From positions 5,241,501-5,305,500 of the forward strand of contig CP070233.1 of assembly GCA_017355425.1 (NCBI GenBank): DNA of 64,000 nucleotides. The letters run 5' to 3'. This document shows positions 18,644 through 27,328 of this stretch, one piece after another. Below the pieces are notes generated by a model. It was not told where the DNA came from, made no database searches, and was given only the letters and a program-made list of their open reading frames with translations. The position numbers and the translations under genes are program-made. The DNA is from Dolichospermum sp. DET69. Its GTDB lineage: Bacteria > Cyanobacteriota > Cyanobacteriia > Cyanobacteriales > Nostocaceae. The stretch's first letter is position 1. Every line of letters starts with the position of its first letter.

Positions 18644-19486
18644 TTATTTCCCTAAACCATGAGAAGTGAGAAAACTATCAGCCCGAATTGGACTACCATT
18701 GCGCCAAATTTCTATTTTTTCTGGGCTGATTAAGTAGGAAAAAGTACCGTTATCTGCCTGATATTTGTTATTATCAACTTTCCAAGCTAGAAGTTTTAAA
18801 ATTTGATTTGGTTCTTGTTTCAATTTCCCCAAATAAAATAACTGACCATTTTCTTCACAAACTTTGATACTGACTGTTGCTGTCTCTCCTGTCATAATTA
18901 TAGTCCCCTTGCAATCAGTATTATTACTTATAGGTAAAACTTGTTTTGGAGTTGGGATAACTGGTTGATTTACTGGTGTTTTCGCAATGATGGCGGACTG
19001 TAATAAACTAATAGGATTAATAGCTAAACGACCATCTGCATAAAATTCAAAATGCAAATGAGGGGCGGTGCTATTGCCTGTTGAACCCATTTCGGCAATA
19101 ATTTGACCTTGTTTGACCTGTTGACCTTTACTGACTAATAAACGGCTATTGTGTCCGTAAACCGTCACATTGCCATTAAAATGTTTAATTTCAATAAAAT
19201 TGCCTAATCCCCAATCATCCCAACCAGCTTTCACGACTGTACCAGCAGCAGCAGCCAAAATTGGAGTCCCTTTTGCACCAGCAATATCAATTCCCTCATG
19301 TTTATACTTAATGAAACCTTGAGAAAGAACCCCTTGAGTAGGCCAAATTAAGTTAGTCGTAGCTGGGGGGTTAATTAGAGAAACTGTCTGAGTTAAAGCT
19401 GGGGAAACTATATTTAACACTAAAGAGCAGGAGATGACAGCCATCAAAGCATAATTACAAAAGCGGTAGATATTAACTTTTTTCAT
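18644..19486 (-). CDS. M23 family metallopeptidase
   Basis: A 280-residue secreted lysostaphin/LytM-type peptidase. The signal peptide is about residues 1-32. Zinc ligands are present: His63 and Asp67 in HEGID and His146 in HLHFEF, with catalytic His113 and His144, so it should be active on peptidoglycan cross-bridges. The C-terminal 100 residues form a separate domain with two cysteines (DCKGTI and VCEENG) of unknown role. It lies 168 bp upstream of the SH3/peptidoglycan-binding gene on the same strand, consistent with a shared role in wall remodelling. Confidence 0.92.
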   Translation of the reverse strand: MKKVNIYRFCNYALMAVISCSLVLNIVSPALTQTVSLINPPATTNLIWPTQGVLSQGFIKYKHEGIDIAGAKGTPILAAAAGTVVKAGWDDWGLGNFIEIKHFNGNVTVYGHNSRLLVSKGQQVKQGQIIAEMGSTGNSTAPHLHFEFYADGRLAINPISLLQSAIIAKTPVNQPVIPTPKQVLPISNNTDCKGTIIMTGETATVSIKVCEENGQLFYLGKLKQEPNQILKLLAWKVDNNKYQADNGTFSYLISPEKIEIWRNGSPIRADSFLTSHGLGK

Positions 19487-19697
19487 CTGTTTCTAGCCTA
19501 ATGATTGCTATAGCAGCGAAAAGGAAATTAAAGCCGACTGCTTTAAATGGAGAAATGCTATAGTTAATTGCTATTTCAGTCTCAAATGTGTCACATCAGG
19601 ACAATTAGCTGGTTAAATTGACAACTTGTACAAATTTACTATTTCCCAAACCTCTTTCCTTGTCATCAGGATAATTTTCAACGCCAACCTAACCTGA

Positions 19698-19877
19698 TTA
19701 AGCTGAAACAATCAGATTTTCTAAAAAACCTATTTCTAATTCTGATGCAGGTTTACCACCACCATCTATATTGGGAGGTATAACTATAAAGATTTCATCA
19801 AAACGACCAGCACTAAACAATTTTGGGGGTAATTTTTCTCTAGGTCTTTTCTGGTATATTACTAATATTAATTCTAT
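19698..19877 (-). pseudogene. C-terminal fragment resembling an AAA ATPase
   Basis: The minus strand encodes about 60 residues ending in a stop at 19698-19700. The stretch PREKLPPKLFSAGRFDEIF matches the conserved region after the sensor-1 motif in FtsH-like AAA ATPases (LPPxLLRxGRFDEI). The tail, SELEIGFLENLIVSA, is unrelated to that family as far as I can tell. The fragment begins exactly where the 3' end of the TnpB element stops, so the transposon probably interrupted or captured part of this gene. No other AAA part is in the window. Confidence 0.6.
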
Positions 19878-19882
19878 GAACT

Positions 19883-19913
19883 ACCTCTAGTTAGCTTCGC
19901 TTGAACTAGAGGT
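19883..19913 (-). repeat. Hairpin at the 3' end of tnpB (likely transposon right end)
   Basis: ACCTCTAGTT (19883-19892) and AACTAGAGGT (19904-19913) form a perfect 10-bp stem overlapping the tnpB stop codon. In IS200/IS605 elements such a hairpin marks the right end, and the RNA from this region forms the guide-RNA scaffold. The loop contains AGCTTCGCTTG. Confidence 0.65.
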
Positions 19914-21227
19914 TTCTGCATCCTCTAGTTTGTTATTAGCAGAGTTACTTTGAGATTTTTGACGCTTCTTTTCCCCTAGTTGCCTCATGCTTCCTGCTTG
20001 TTTGCGGGTACGTGAAGTAGAGCTAGAAAGATCAGCGTCTGCGAGGCTAGTTCCTAGCCCCGGCAGAGTACCTTTTGCCCAATAAAGCATCACCTCGGCA
20101 GCGGCAATATCCCTATCCTGAACATACCCACAGACACCGCACTCATGCACTCGGATGTCGAGTGTTTTCTTATGCTGATTTCCGCATTTCGGACAGGTTT
20201 GACTGGGTTTTACTTGACGGGTTGGGACTTCCACAAAGACACCACCAATTTGTTCGACTTTGTATTTAATAGATGCTCGAAGCATACCAAAACCTACGTC
20301 AAGGATTGACTTATTTAACCCAGCTTTTTGCTTTTTACGCTTACCTTTTTTCGCTTTACTGGTCATGTTCTTGACTTCTAGTTTTTCCGTTGCAATGAAG
20401 CTATTACTGCTGATTATTTCTACTGCAACTTGATGTACCCAATTTTGACGTTGGTTAGCAACTCGTGCGATTAGCAAACTAACTTTCGCTTGGGCTTTTT
20501 TATATCTTCTAGAAGCCTTGATTTTTTTGTTTCTATTTGGTGCGCGTTTGCGTCTCTTCTCTTTAGAAGCTTTTTTGATTTTCTGTTCAGCAATTCTATA
20601 AAACTTAGGAGCATCAATTTGTTGATGATTTTCCCCGTCGGTAATTGATAATGCTGATTTACAACCTAAGTCAATTCCCACCGCACCAATAGGTAAAATC
20701 TCTGGTTTTAGAACTTGCTCTAAAACATTAACTGTTATAGAGGCGTACCATTTACCATTGCGAAAAACGATAGTACAAGTAGTAGCCTTTCCCCAGTATT
20801 TAGCTTGACCCCGCATCTGAATCTTACCAATTTTGGATAGATTCAGATACCCATTCTCGCCATTAGATTCTACTTTAAATCCCGCAGGATCTGGATATGT
20901 CCACCCAGAATAATGCCTAATTGATTTGAATCTAGGGCGTTTACCTAATCCTTTGAACCAACGTTCAAAAGCAAAATCAACCCGCTTTAAAGTCGCCTGT
21001 AAAGCATGGCTAGGAAGCTCTTTGTATTCTACCCAGACTTCTTTAAACGCTGGCAAACAATTCTGTTGCTCAAAATAATCAACCTTGTGATTAAACTTTT
21101 GATATTGAGTGAATCTGTTATTGACTGCGGCGTTGTATAAGTCTTTGTGTAACTTTCGGTGATACCGCAGGATTTGTTCTGTTTGAGTATTTGGATATAA
21201 ACGAAAAGTCATTCTTCTTGTAGCCAC
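19887..21227 (-). CDS. tnpB: TnpB RNA-guided nuclease, IS200/IS605 family (copy 1)
   Basis: A 446-residue TnpB, the transposon-encoded RNA-guided DNA nuclease ancestral to Cas12. RuvC residues are visible: Asp in GIDLGCKS, Glu in ATEKLEVKN and Asp in DRDIAAAEV. A zinc finger with CPKCGN and CGVCGY sits between the last two. A basic helical region (KKASKEKRRKRAPNRNKK) precedes RuvC-II. The last 50 residues are a Ser/Lys-rich extension. It looks intact. No TnpA transposase is nearby, so it would need one in trans. A divergent ribbon-helix-helix gene lies 73 bp away. Confidence 0.93.
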   Translation of the reverse strand: MATRRMTFRLYPNTQTEQILRYHRKLHKDLYNAAVNNRFTQYQKFNHKVDYFEQQNCLPAFKEVWVEYKELPSHALQATLKRVDFAFERWFKGLGKRPRFKSIRHYSGWTYPDPAGFKVESNGENGYLNLSKIGKIQMRGQAKYWGKATTCTIVFRNGKWYASITVNVLEQVLKPEILPIGAVGIDLGCKSALSITDGENHQQIDAPKFYRIAEQKIKKASKEKRRKRAPNRNKKIKASRRYKKAQAKVSLLIARVANQRQNWVHQVAVEIISSNSFIATEKLEVKNMTSKAKKGKRKKQKAGLNKSILDVGFGMLRASIKYKVEQIGGVFVEVPTRQVKPSQTCPKCGNQHKKTLDIRVHECGVCGYVQDRDIAAAEVMLYWAKGTLPGLGTSLADADLSSSTSRTRKQAGSMRQLGEKKRQKSQSNSANNKLEDAETSSSSEAN

Positions 21228-21258
21228 AGTTTAATCACCCCCTTGCTTTGTTTATCTG

Positions 21259-21286
21259 TATGTGTATACAATTAGGATAACACATA
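21259..21286. promoter_or_regulatory. Inverted repeat between tnpB and the RHH gene
   Basis: TATGTGTAT (21259-21267) and TAACACATA (21278-21286) form an imperfect inverted repeat, 8 of 9 pairs, in the 73-bp divergent intergenic region. Ribbon-helix-helix repressors typically bind such sites, so this could be the operator by which the 45-residue RHH protein controls itself and tnpB (inference). Confidence 0.5.
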
Positions 21287-21300
21287 TTTGAGAAAAATAT

Positions 21301-21438
21301 ATGGCTAGAACCGAGAAAGTTATTGTAAGACTCACTAAGCAAGAAAAAGAAAAAATAGAAAAATATGCTAAATATCTAGGGGTTTCTATGTCCGAGGTCA
21401 TTCAAGATTACATAAAATCGCTACCAAATAAAGATTAG
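21301..21438 (+). CDS. Small ribbon-helix-helix (CopG-like) protein
   Basis: A 45-residue protein beginning MARTEKVIVRLTKQEKEKI and ending SEVIQDYIKSLPNKD. A beta strand (KVIVRLT) followed by two helices is the ribbon-helix-helix pattern of CopG/Arc-type DNA-binding proteins. It is transcribed divergently from tnpB copy 1, with an inverted repeat between them. The most likely role is a local repressor travelling with the transposon. Confidence 0.7.
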   Translation: MARTEKVIVRLTKQEKEKIEKYAKYLGVSMSEVIQDYIKSLPNKD

Positions 21439-21439
21439 C

Positions 21440-21713
21440 TTATTAAATAAAGATTGGTTATTTTCGCTTTGCTGCAATAACCCGCTCTAATCCCTACCTT
21501 ATGGGTACATTGAAGGTAGGGACTGCCGCGATGCGTTCAATTATCGACAAGCTCAGTACAAGTCTGGTCCCCTAATAATACAGGGACGGGCAAGATGCCC
21601 ATCCCACAAAATTGGATAGCGAAGCGCTGCTGCAAGCAGTTCATCTTTTTTGTGGAGTTCTCTAAAGTATATTCAGACATCATGAAAACACTATTATTAA
21701 TTATGGATTTTGT
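21440..21713. repeat. Repeat-containing spacer
   Basis: No gene. Holds TCCCTAATAATACAGGGACG and the adjoining GGCAAGATGCCCATCCC (about 21570-21607), matching 17537-17577, and part of the set related to 58337-58380 in inverse orientation. A short palindrome with ACCTTATGGG/AAGGTAGG is near 21497. Confidence 0.65.
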
Positions 21714-22664
21714 ATGACGAGAGAAGCCCATGACCAATTTGCGAAAGAATATCTAGAGGAATTATTAAAACCTTTAGGTCAAGTAGACATTGGTAAAGAC
21801 ATAAAAAGCGAAGTTAGAGAAATAGATATTTGGTTTATTCCCAATCAATTAAAACCTGTAACTTCCGATTTAGGATTATTAGCAAAAATGGCGGTTACAA
21901 GCTGTCTATTTGAACCTTTTCGCAATCCTCCCAATGAAATGACAATTAGAAGTTGTATGTCAAAATTATACAGCCTTCATGAAGAATTGTTTAGACAAGC
22001 AAAAAGAGAAAATCGGCGGATAATGGAAACCGAGTTCCCTGTTTTATGGATTTTAACACCAACCTGCTCAAAAAATAAACTAGATGGATTTAGAGCTACA
22101 CTCAAAGATGATTGGGAAACAGGAGTTTATTTTCTAGGAGAATCGCATAAAACCGCAATTGTCGCAATTAACCAATTACCCAAAAATCAGGATACACTAT
22201 GGTTAAGGGTGTTAGGTAATGGGGAAACCCAAAAACAAGCAGTACAAGAACTAATCACAGTTTCCACAGAAAACCAGCGTAATTATCTACTGGAAATGTT
22301 AGCATCTTGGCGTAAAAATATAGAGATTAACACTAATATCAACGATGAAGATAGGGAGTTGATTATGACTTTATCACCAGCATATCTCAAACAACGCGAG
22401 GAATGGCGACAAGAGGGACTACAAACGGGACTGCAAACGGGACTGCAAACGGGACTACAAACGGGATTGCAAACGGGAAGACAAGAAGAATTGCGGTTAA
22501 TAGTAGGAAGTTTACTAACAGCACGTTTTGGTAATTTAGATGAGCAATTATTAGCTGTTGTTACTCCTATTATGGAACTTTCTCTCACAGAAAGAACTGA
22601 TTTATTCCTCAATTTATCTCAGTTGTCTCGTGAGGAATTATTAGCTAAATTCCCCATTAAATAA
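21714..22664 (+). CDS. Rpn/PD-(D/E)XK-like nuclease family protein (copy 1)
   Basis: A 316-residue cyanobacterial protein of the DUF4351/Rpn-like group, putative PD-(D/E)XK nucleases linked to recombination or transposition. The N-terminal FAKEYLEELL and EIDIWF segments fit the nuclease core. The middle (LWILTPTCS, GVYFLG, VAINQLP) is conserved with the second copy at 40029. A 12-bp tandem repeat encodes five GLQT units at about residues 235-254, between the core and a C-terminal helical domain (ARFGNLDEQLL). It is followed within 10 bp by a palindromic repeat also found after copy 2. Activity is unproven. Confidence 0.75.
   Translation: MTREAHDQFAKEYLEELLKPLGQVDIGKDIKSEVREIDIWFIPNQLKPVTSDLGLLAKMAVTSCLFEPFRNPPNEMTIRSCMSKLYSLHEELFRQAKRENRRIMETEFPVLWILTPTCSKNKLDGFRATLKDDWETGVYFLGESHKTAIVAINQLPKNQDTLWLRVLGNGETQKQAVQELITVSTENQRNYLLEMLASWRKNIEINTNINDEDRELIMTLSPAYLKQREEWRQEGLQTGLQTGLQTGLQTGLQTGRQEELRLIVGSLLTARFGNLDEQLLAVVTPIMELSLTERTDLFLNLSQLSREELLAKFPIK
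22416..22475 (+). repeat. 12-bp in-frame tandem repeat (x5, GLQT)
   Basis: Five units of GGACTACAAACG or close variants encode a repeated Gly-Leu-Gln-Thr linker. The second paralogue carries an analogous but different repeat (GKQE) at the same place, so the linker expands independently in each copy. Confidence 0.9.
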
Positions 22665-22673
22665 CCCATTTTT

Positions 22674-22747
22674 GTAGGTTGGGTAGAACGAAGTGAAACC
22701 CAACAAGTTAGCCCAAATGTTGGGTTTCGTACCTCAATCCAACCTAC
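22674..22747. repeat. Palindromic repeat GTAGGTTGGGT...ACCTAC
   Basis: GTAGGTTGGGT at one end and CCAACCTAC at the other, with an inner AACCCAAC/GTTGGGTT pair, give a nested hairpin just downstream of the Rpn-like gene. A related copy occupies 41039-41114, downstream of the second Rpn-like gene. Confidence 0.8.
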
Positions 22748-22748
22748 C

Positions 22749-23444
22749 CTACACCGTTAATAATTGTTTGACAGCAGCATTGATGATTTTTTCGCTCTCT
22801 GTTTGAGTTTGTGTTAGTTTGGTTTCTAGTTCATCACATAGTTTCATTAATTTATCTACTTTTGTAACTATGCGTTTTTGTTCATTAAGAGCAGGGAGAG
22901 GAACTAAAATTAGTTTTAGTTTAGCTGCTTTTATTCCTTCAGCAGTCATTCCCGTTGCTTTATTACGAATAAAATCTTGCACGATAGAACTCATTAAAGC
23001 AAATTTTAAATAGGGTGAAAATAGGTCAGCAAAAATTTGAAAATCAATTTCGTTTAATTTATTAATTACTTGGCGGATAAGAGTGCCATTTTTCATATAA
23101 TTATAGGCATCCTCAAATACCGCCCTAATAACAAACCCGCGAGGGTTTTTATCTTGATAGGTATTCGCGTCTTTTAGAGTTTTGAATAAAACATTATCCA
23201 CAAAATCCAGTAAAGTATCCCCCGTCATTCCTTCCGAGTCTGTAGCCCAATTTCGCCACCTTAAAGCCTCTGGAATAGGAGAATGGTAATGATCATCTAA
23301 CAATTCATATTCGGCTTCTCTGTCGTCAAAAATCTTGAGAAAAATCATCCATACTAATTGACTAATGCGTTGGGCATCACCATCCACACCAGCATCTTTA
23401 CGCATGATGTCTTGGATAGTTTTAATTGTGGTACTAATTGACAT
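22749..23444 (-). pseudogene. hsdM-hsdS in-frame chimera (type I RM remnant)
   Basis: A 231-residue frame whose first ~135 residues are the N-terminal domain of a type I methyltransferase HsdM (QDIMRKDAGVDGDAQRISQL, LVWMIFLKIFDD, INKLNEIDF). The last ~95 are the C-terminus of a specificity subunit HsdS (VPLPALNEQKRIVTKVDKLM, coiled coil LCDELETKL). The whole methyltransferase catalytic domain (no NPPF-type motif) and the first target-recognition domain are missing. An in-frame deletion has joined the two genes. The product cannot methylate DNA but might still be made. The junction is near 23035-23045. The intact hsdR lies 300 bp upstream on the same strand. Confidence 0.85.
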
Positions 23445-23746
23445 TTTTTATAAACTATATTCCGCACTGCGATTAATATTACACCAAGTCGGGCAAATAT
23501 AATTCACTATCAGGATATCCACCGATTATCAGGAATTAATATTTGTCTGAATCAGGATATCCAGGATTAGAGGATTATCAGGATTAATATTTGTCTGAAT
23601 CAGGATATCTGGTTACTGAGCGACTTGTACTGAGCGAAGCCGAAGTAAGTCGAAGTACAGAATTAGAGGATTATCATGATTATTTTATTAATCTTAACAA
23701 ACATCCTGTAAATCCGGAAATCCTGGACATCCTGATTCAGACAAAA
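23445..23746. repeat. Repeat-filled gap between hsdR and hsdM remnant
   Basis: About 300 bp with no gene. It starts with a partial ATTCCGCACT motif. Two direct copies of TTGTCTGAATCAGGATATC (from 23543 and 23591) face an inverted copy (ATCCTGATTCAGACAA, ending 23744), giving a large hairpin. The same repeat family occurs at 50283-50620. Its presence inside a type I operon suggests insertion after the locus lost function. Confidence 0.75.
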
Positions 23747-26092
23747 TTATGATGCCATGTAAAGTTGATTTTTTAACTCCTGTAATGCCTCTAAATACTT
23801 TTGTTTGCTGCCAAATATTTTATTGACAATTTCTGGAAGCGTACCTATTTTATCAAACGGTTGCACATTTAAAATATTTAGGTGTTCAATATTTTCAATC
23901 CCTTCATCTGCATATTTATCTAAAAGTGCATCTATAACCGCACGGGCTTTTTGACTATATTGATGAAAGTAATCACGCTCACGTACCTTTTTAGCCCGTT
24001 CCTTACGACTTAATGCAGGTTGGTCAAAAGCTACATGACAAATTAAATCAAAAGGATCAAAATCTTTCCCTACTTCCTCCGCTAAAGCTTCTAATAAAAT
24101 TCCCTGTTCATTCAATTCTTGAATAATAGCTTGTTTCTGTGCTGCTGCACTCCAACGCCGCAGAAATTTATCTAAAGTCGTAAATTCTTGCTGGACAGTT
24201 TTGCGGGTATAGTCCTTAATAGATTCGGTGATTAATTTACCATCTTTACCATAATAAAGAGTCCTTTCAGAAATTATTGCAGCATCTACACCTACAGGTA
24301 CAAATTTAACTCGCTTTTGTCCTGGTTTTTCAGGTAAATCATCAACATTATCTCCACTATCTGGACTACCATCATAATCATCTGGAGGTACGGGAGATTG
24401 CCCTGTTTTTGGTTCGTATATTTGTACAGGTTCACCATCAAAATCTGGATCATCAAACTTTTTAGTGGCTTTTTTGAAATCTATAATTGTGAAATATTTT
24501 TTATCAAATTCTTCATTAATTCGTGTTCCTCTACCAATAATTTGTTTAAACTCAGTCGGTGAATTAATATCTTTATCTAAAACAATTAATTTACAGGTTT
24601 GGGCATCTATTCCTGTAGTCATTAATTTAGATGTTGTCACAATCACAGGATAGGGACTTTCTGGTAAAATGAAATTATCTAATTCTGCTTTTCCCTGTTC
24701 ATCATCTCCCGTAATTCGCATAATATATTTACGATTTTGGGAAACTAAATCACTATTTTCATTAATTAAGGCACAGCGCATTCTTTCTGCGTGGTCTATA
24801 TCTTCACAAAAAACAATGGTTTTATCAAATCTGTTGGTAGCTTTAAGAAATTCGGTAATTTTCTTAGCTACTAAAATATCTCGGTTTTCTAATACCAATG
24901 TGCGGTTAATATCTTTTTGGGTGTAAAGTTTATCTTCAATTAATTGATTATATTTATCTAATTCTCCCGGTGCTGGTTGCCACCCTTCTAAATCTTTATC
25001 AATGTCAATTCTGACAACTTTATAGGGGGCTAAAAATCCATCTTCTATGCCTTGTTTGAGAGAATAAATATAAATTGGTTCGCCAAAATAATCTATGTTA
25101 GAAACTTCTTTAGTTTCTTTAGGTGTAGCTGTTAAACCGATTTGGGTTGCAGCAGTAAAGTATTCTAAAATTTCTCGCCATGCAGAATCATCAGCCGCGC
25201 TACCGCGATGACATTCATCAATGACAATTAAATCAAAAAATCCCCTAGAGAATTGTTTATAGATATTTTTAGATTCTTCTGTTCCTGATACACCTTGATA
25301 AAGGGCTAAATAAATTTCATAAGATTTATCTACCTGACGTTTAGTGATTTTCGTCATAGCAGAACCAAAGGGTTTAAAATCGTTGGTTTTAGTTTGGTCT
25401 ATGAGAATATTTCTATCTGCTAAAAATAAGATTCTCGTCTTGATTTTAGATTTCCATAATCGCCAAATAATTTGAAAAGCCGTGAAGGTTTTACCCGTAC
25501 CTGTAGCCATAACTAATAATATCCGATTTTCACCTTTAGCAATGGCTTCTACAGTTTTATTAATAGCAATTTCTTGATAATAACGGGGGAATTTACCACT
25601 ACCATCATCATAATAACTTTGGGTAACAATAGGCTGCAATTGATCATCAATATTTTTCCATTGACAGTAACGTTGCCATAATTCTGCCGGTGTGGGAAAA
25701 CTATCTAAAGGAATTTCTCTTGCCATTATTCCTGATGTCACAGTTCTATCATGTTCTAAAAATGCGTCACCATTGCAACTATAAACAAAGGGAATATCTA
25801 ATATTTCTGCATAGTTGAGTGCTTGCTGCATTCCACTACCAAAACTGTGATTATTATCTTTAGCTTCAATGACAGCAATTTTGATATTAGGTTTGTAATA
25901 AAGAATATAATCAGCACGTTTACTTTCTCCTCGTGTGACTAATTTACCTCTTACATAGACCCGACCGGCGGTAAAAGTTACTTCTTCACGGATTTGGGTA
26001 TGTAAATCCCATCCTGCTGTTTGCACTATGGCAGGGGTGATGTATTTGGTACAAATGTCACGTTCGCTGAGGGATTTTTTGTCAAATTCCAT
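23747..26092 (-). CDS. hsdR: Type I restriction enzyme, HsdR subunit
   Basis: A 781-residue restriction/translocation subunit of the EcoEI/EcoR124-like kind. The N-terminal nuclease has Asp61 and the EAK motif (IAVIEAKDN, about 74-80). The SF2 motor follows: Walker A MATGTGKTF, DECH box (VIDECHRGS), motif III GLTATPKE and motif VI QIIGRGTRI. The C-terminal helical domain would contact the methylase core. The frame is intact, but its partner genes are reduced to a chimera, so it should be inert unless another HsdM/HsdS pair exists in the genome. Confidence 0.92.
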   Translation of the reverse strand: MEFDKKSLSERDICTKYITPAIVQTAGWDLHTQIREEVTFTAGRVYVRGKLVTRGESKRADYILYYKPNIKIAVIEAKDNNHSFGSGMQQALNYAEILDIPFVYSCNGDAFLEHDRTVTSGIMAREIPLDSFPTPAELWQRYCQWKNIDDQLQPIVTQSYYDDGSGKFPRYYQEIAINKTVEAIAKGENRILLVMATGTGKTFTAFQIIWRLWKSKIKTRILFLADRNILIDQTKTNDFKPFGSAMTKITKRQVDKSYEIYLALYQGVSGTEESKNIYKQFSRGFFDLIVIDECHRGSAADDSAWREILEYFTAATQIGLTATPKETKEVSNIDYFGEPIYIYSLKQGIEDGFLAPYKVVRIDIDKDLEGWQPAPGELDKYNQLIEDKLYTQKDINRTLVLENRDILVAKKITEFLKATNRFDKTIVFCEDIDHAERMRCALINENSDLVSQNRKYIMRITGDDEQGKAELDNFILPESPYPVIVTTSKLMTTGIDAQTCKLIVLDKDINSPTEFKQIIGRGTRINEEFDKKYFTIIDFKKATKKFDDPDFDGEPVQIYEPKTGQSPVPPDDYDGSPDSGDNVDDLPEKPGQKRVKFVPVGVDAAIISERTLYYGKDGKLITESIKDYTRKTVQQEFTTLDKFLRRWSAAAQKQAIIQELNEQGILLEALAEEVGKDFDPFDLICHVAFDQPALSRKERAKKVRERDYFHQYSQKARAVIDALLDKYADEGIENIEHLNILNVQPFDKIGTLPEIVNKIFGSKQKYLEALQELKNQLYMAS

Positions 26093-26284
26093 GTAGGTAA
26101 AGTGTATTAACTATAATTAATGGGGACAACGTAGCTATATTATTTAGTCTACCCAATACCTGGTGTAATTTACATTTGTGACTAATACACCCTACAATGA
26201 GTATTAACTTATATTCTGTAAGATATTTACGCATAATACCCTATAAAGTTATAATTAGACATAAACTTCTTAATCAGGGTAACT

Positions 26285-26626
26285 ATGCGCTTTTTAATGA
26301 GAATTGCCGGCTTTGGTTTGCTGATTTTAGGTATTTACTTGGTTGGGAAAAATATATTCTTTACAACCAACGTCTATCCTTACTGGTGGCGAGGAATTTC
26401 CGCTGATATTTCAGTGTTATCACTAACATTAGGTGTACTCATGCTAGTTTTCTTCTCAGAAAGTATGAAAAATCTAGGATGGATTGCTATTTCTGTGGGT
26501 ATTATGGCGGTATTTATTAGTAGTCGTGCAATTCTTAGTCCTACCAGTTTATGGCAATTTTTTCTCTCCTTAATTTGTATTACCTCTGGTTATAAAATGT
26601 TCACAACTGGATACTCACCTTTTTGA
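26285..26626 (+). CDS. Small hypothetical membrane protein
   Basis: A 113-residue protein with about four hydrophobic helices (IAGFGLLILGIYLVG, SVLSLTLGVLMLVFF, GWIAISVGIMAVFIS, WQFFLSLICITSGYK) joined by short polar loops. I recognise no family. An earlier overlapping frame (26197-26406) is basic and non-repetitive and looks like a shadow. The gene stands alone between hsdR and a convergent membrane-protein gene. Confidence 0.6.
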   Translation: MRFLMRIAGFGLLILGIYLVGKNIFFTTNVYPYWWRGISADISVLSLTLGVLMLVFFSESMKNLGWIAISVGIMAVFISSRAILSPTSLWQFFLSLICITSGYKMFTTGYSPF

Positions 26627-26679
26627 TTTTGTTGCTCAGGAGTTAAAGGAGTATTGGCTTCTCAACTCCTATTTTATGT

Positions 26680-27315
26680 TTAATTTTCTATTTCCATAGG
26701 TGGACGGACACACAAATATATCAAAGGCCCGAACAAAGGAATTGTAAATAACCAAAATAACTGATTATTTTGCCAACCCCGTCGCGTCATATCATCTCCT
26801 AACAAAGTGGGAAATAATAAACTCAACATCACAAAATCTAAACTCATAACATGAATAAATCGGCTATTTTGCCACTGTTGCCCAAAATTACCCCAATCTC
26901 CTTGTAAACCAGATGCTAATAAAATCGCCGCACCTATAGTTAATAAAAGTCCAAAAATACGGGAATCTAGTATTTTGAGAAATAAATTTTTTTCACCTAC
27001 AAACTTTTGATTAGGTGATCTTAAAGCCAAATATGGTAAAAGCATAAAAGCACCAAGAGCAAAAGAACCAATAGCAAACGGCCAAGCAGGTATTTTTTGA
27101 CCTCTGCCATCAAAAAAAACTACGGCACTATAGATCAAAGGCCAAATCCCCATGATATTAAATAAAGATATAATCAGAGGATTAATTCCTTGCCAATTTC
27201 CTGTAGAGAGATTTTTAATCAACTCAAAAGTATCAGGTTGTTCAGGAGGAGCAAAGAAAAAGGCATAGGAAATAAATCCTAGCCATAATAGACCAAAAAT
27301 GATTTTTCTAATCAT
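26680..27315 (-). CDS. Hypothetical multi-pass membrane protein downstream of hrcA
   Basis: About 211 residues with five or six membrane helices (IIFGLLWLGFISYAFFF, PLIISLFNIMGIWPLIYSA, FAIGSFALGAFMLLPYLAL, GLLLTIGAAILLASG, LDFVMLSLLFPTLLG, LFWLFTIPLFGPLIYL). It is the cyanobacterial/plastid type of small conserved membrane protein without known function. I start it at ATG 27315, 14 bp after the hrcA stop; the longer frame from 27369 would overlap hrcA. It is probably co-transcribed with hrcA. Confidence 0.65.
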   Translation of the reverse strand: MIRKIIFGLLWLGFISYAFFFAPPEQPDTFELIKNLSTGNWQGINPLIISLFNIMGIWPLIYSAVVFFDGRGQKIPAWPFAIGSFALGAFMLLPYLALRSPNQKFVGEKNLFLKILDSRIFGLLLTIGAAILLASGLQGDWGNFGQQWQNSRFIHVMSLDFVMLSLLFPTLLGDDMTRRGWQNNQLFWLFTIPLFGPLIYLCVRPPMEIEN

Positions 27316-27328
27316 GAATTTAGGGAAA

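Noticed and set aside
26197-26406. 69-codon frame upstream of the small membrane protein
   Set aside because: It overlaps the better-supported gene at 26285 in another frame and has no recognisable features.
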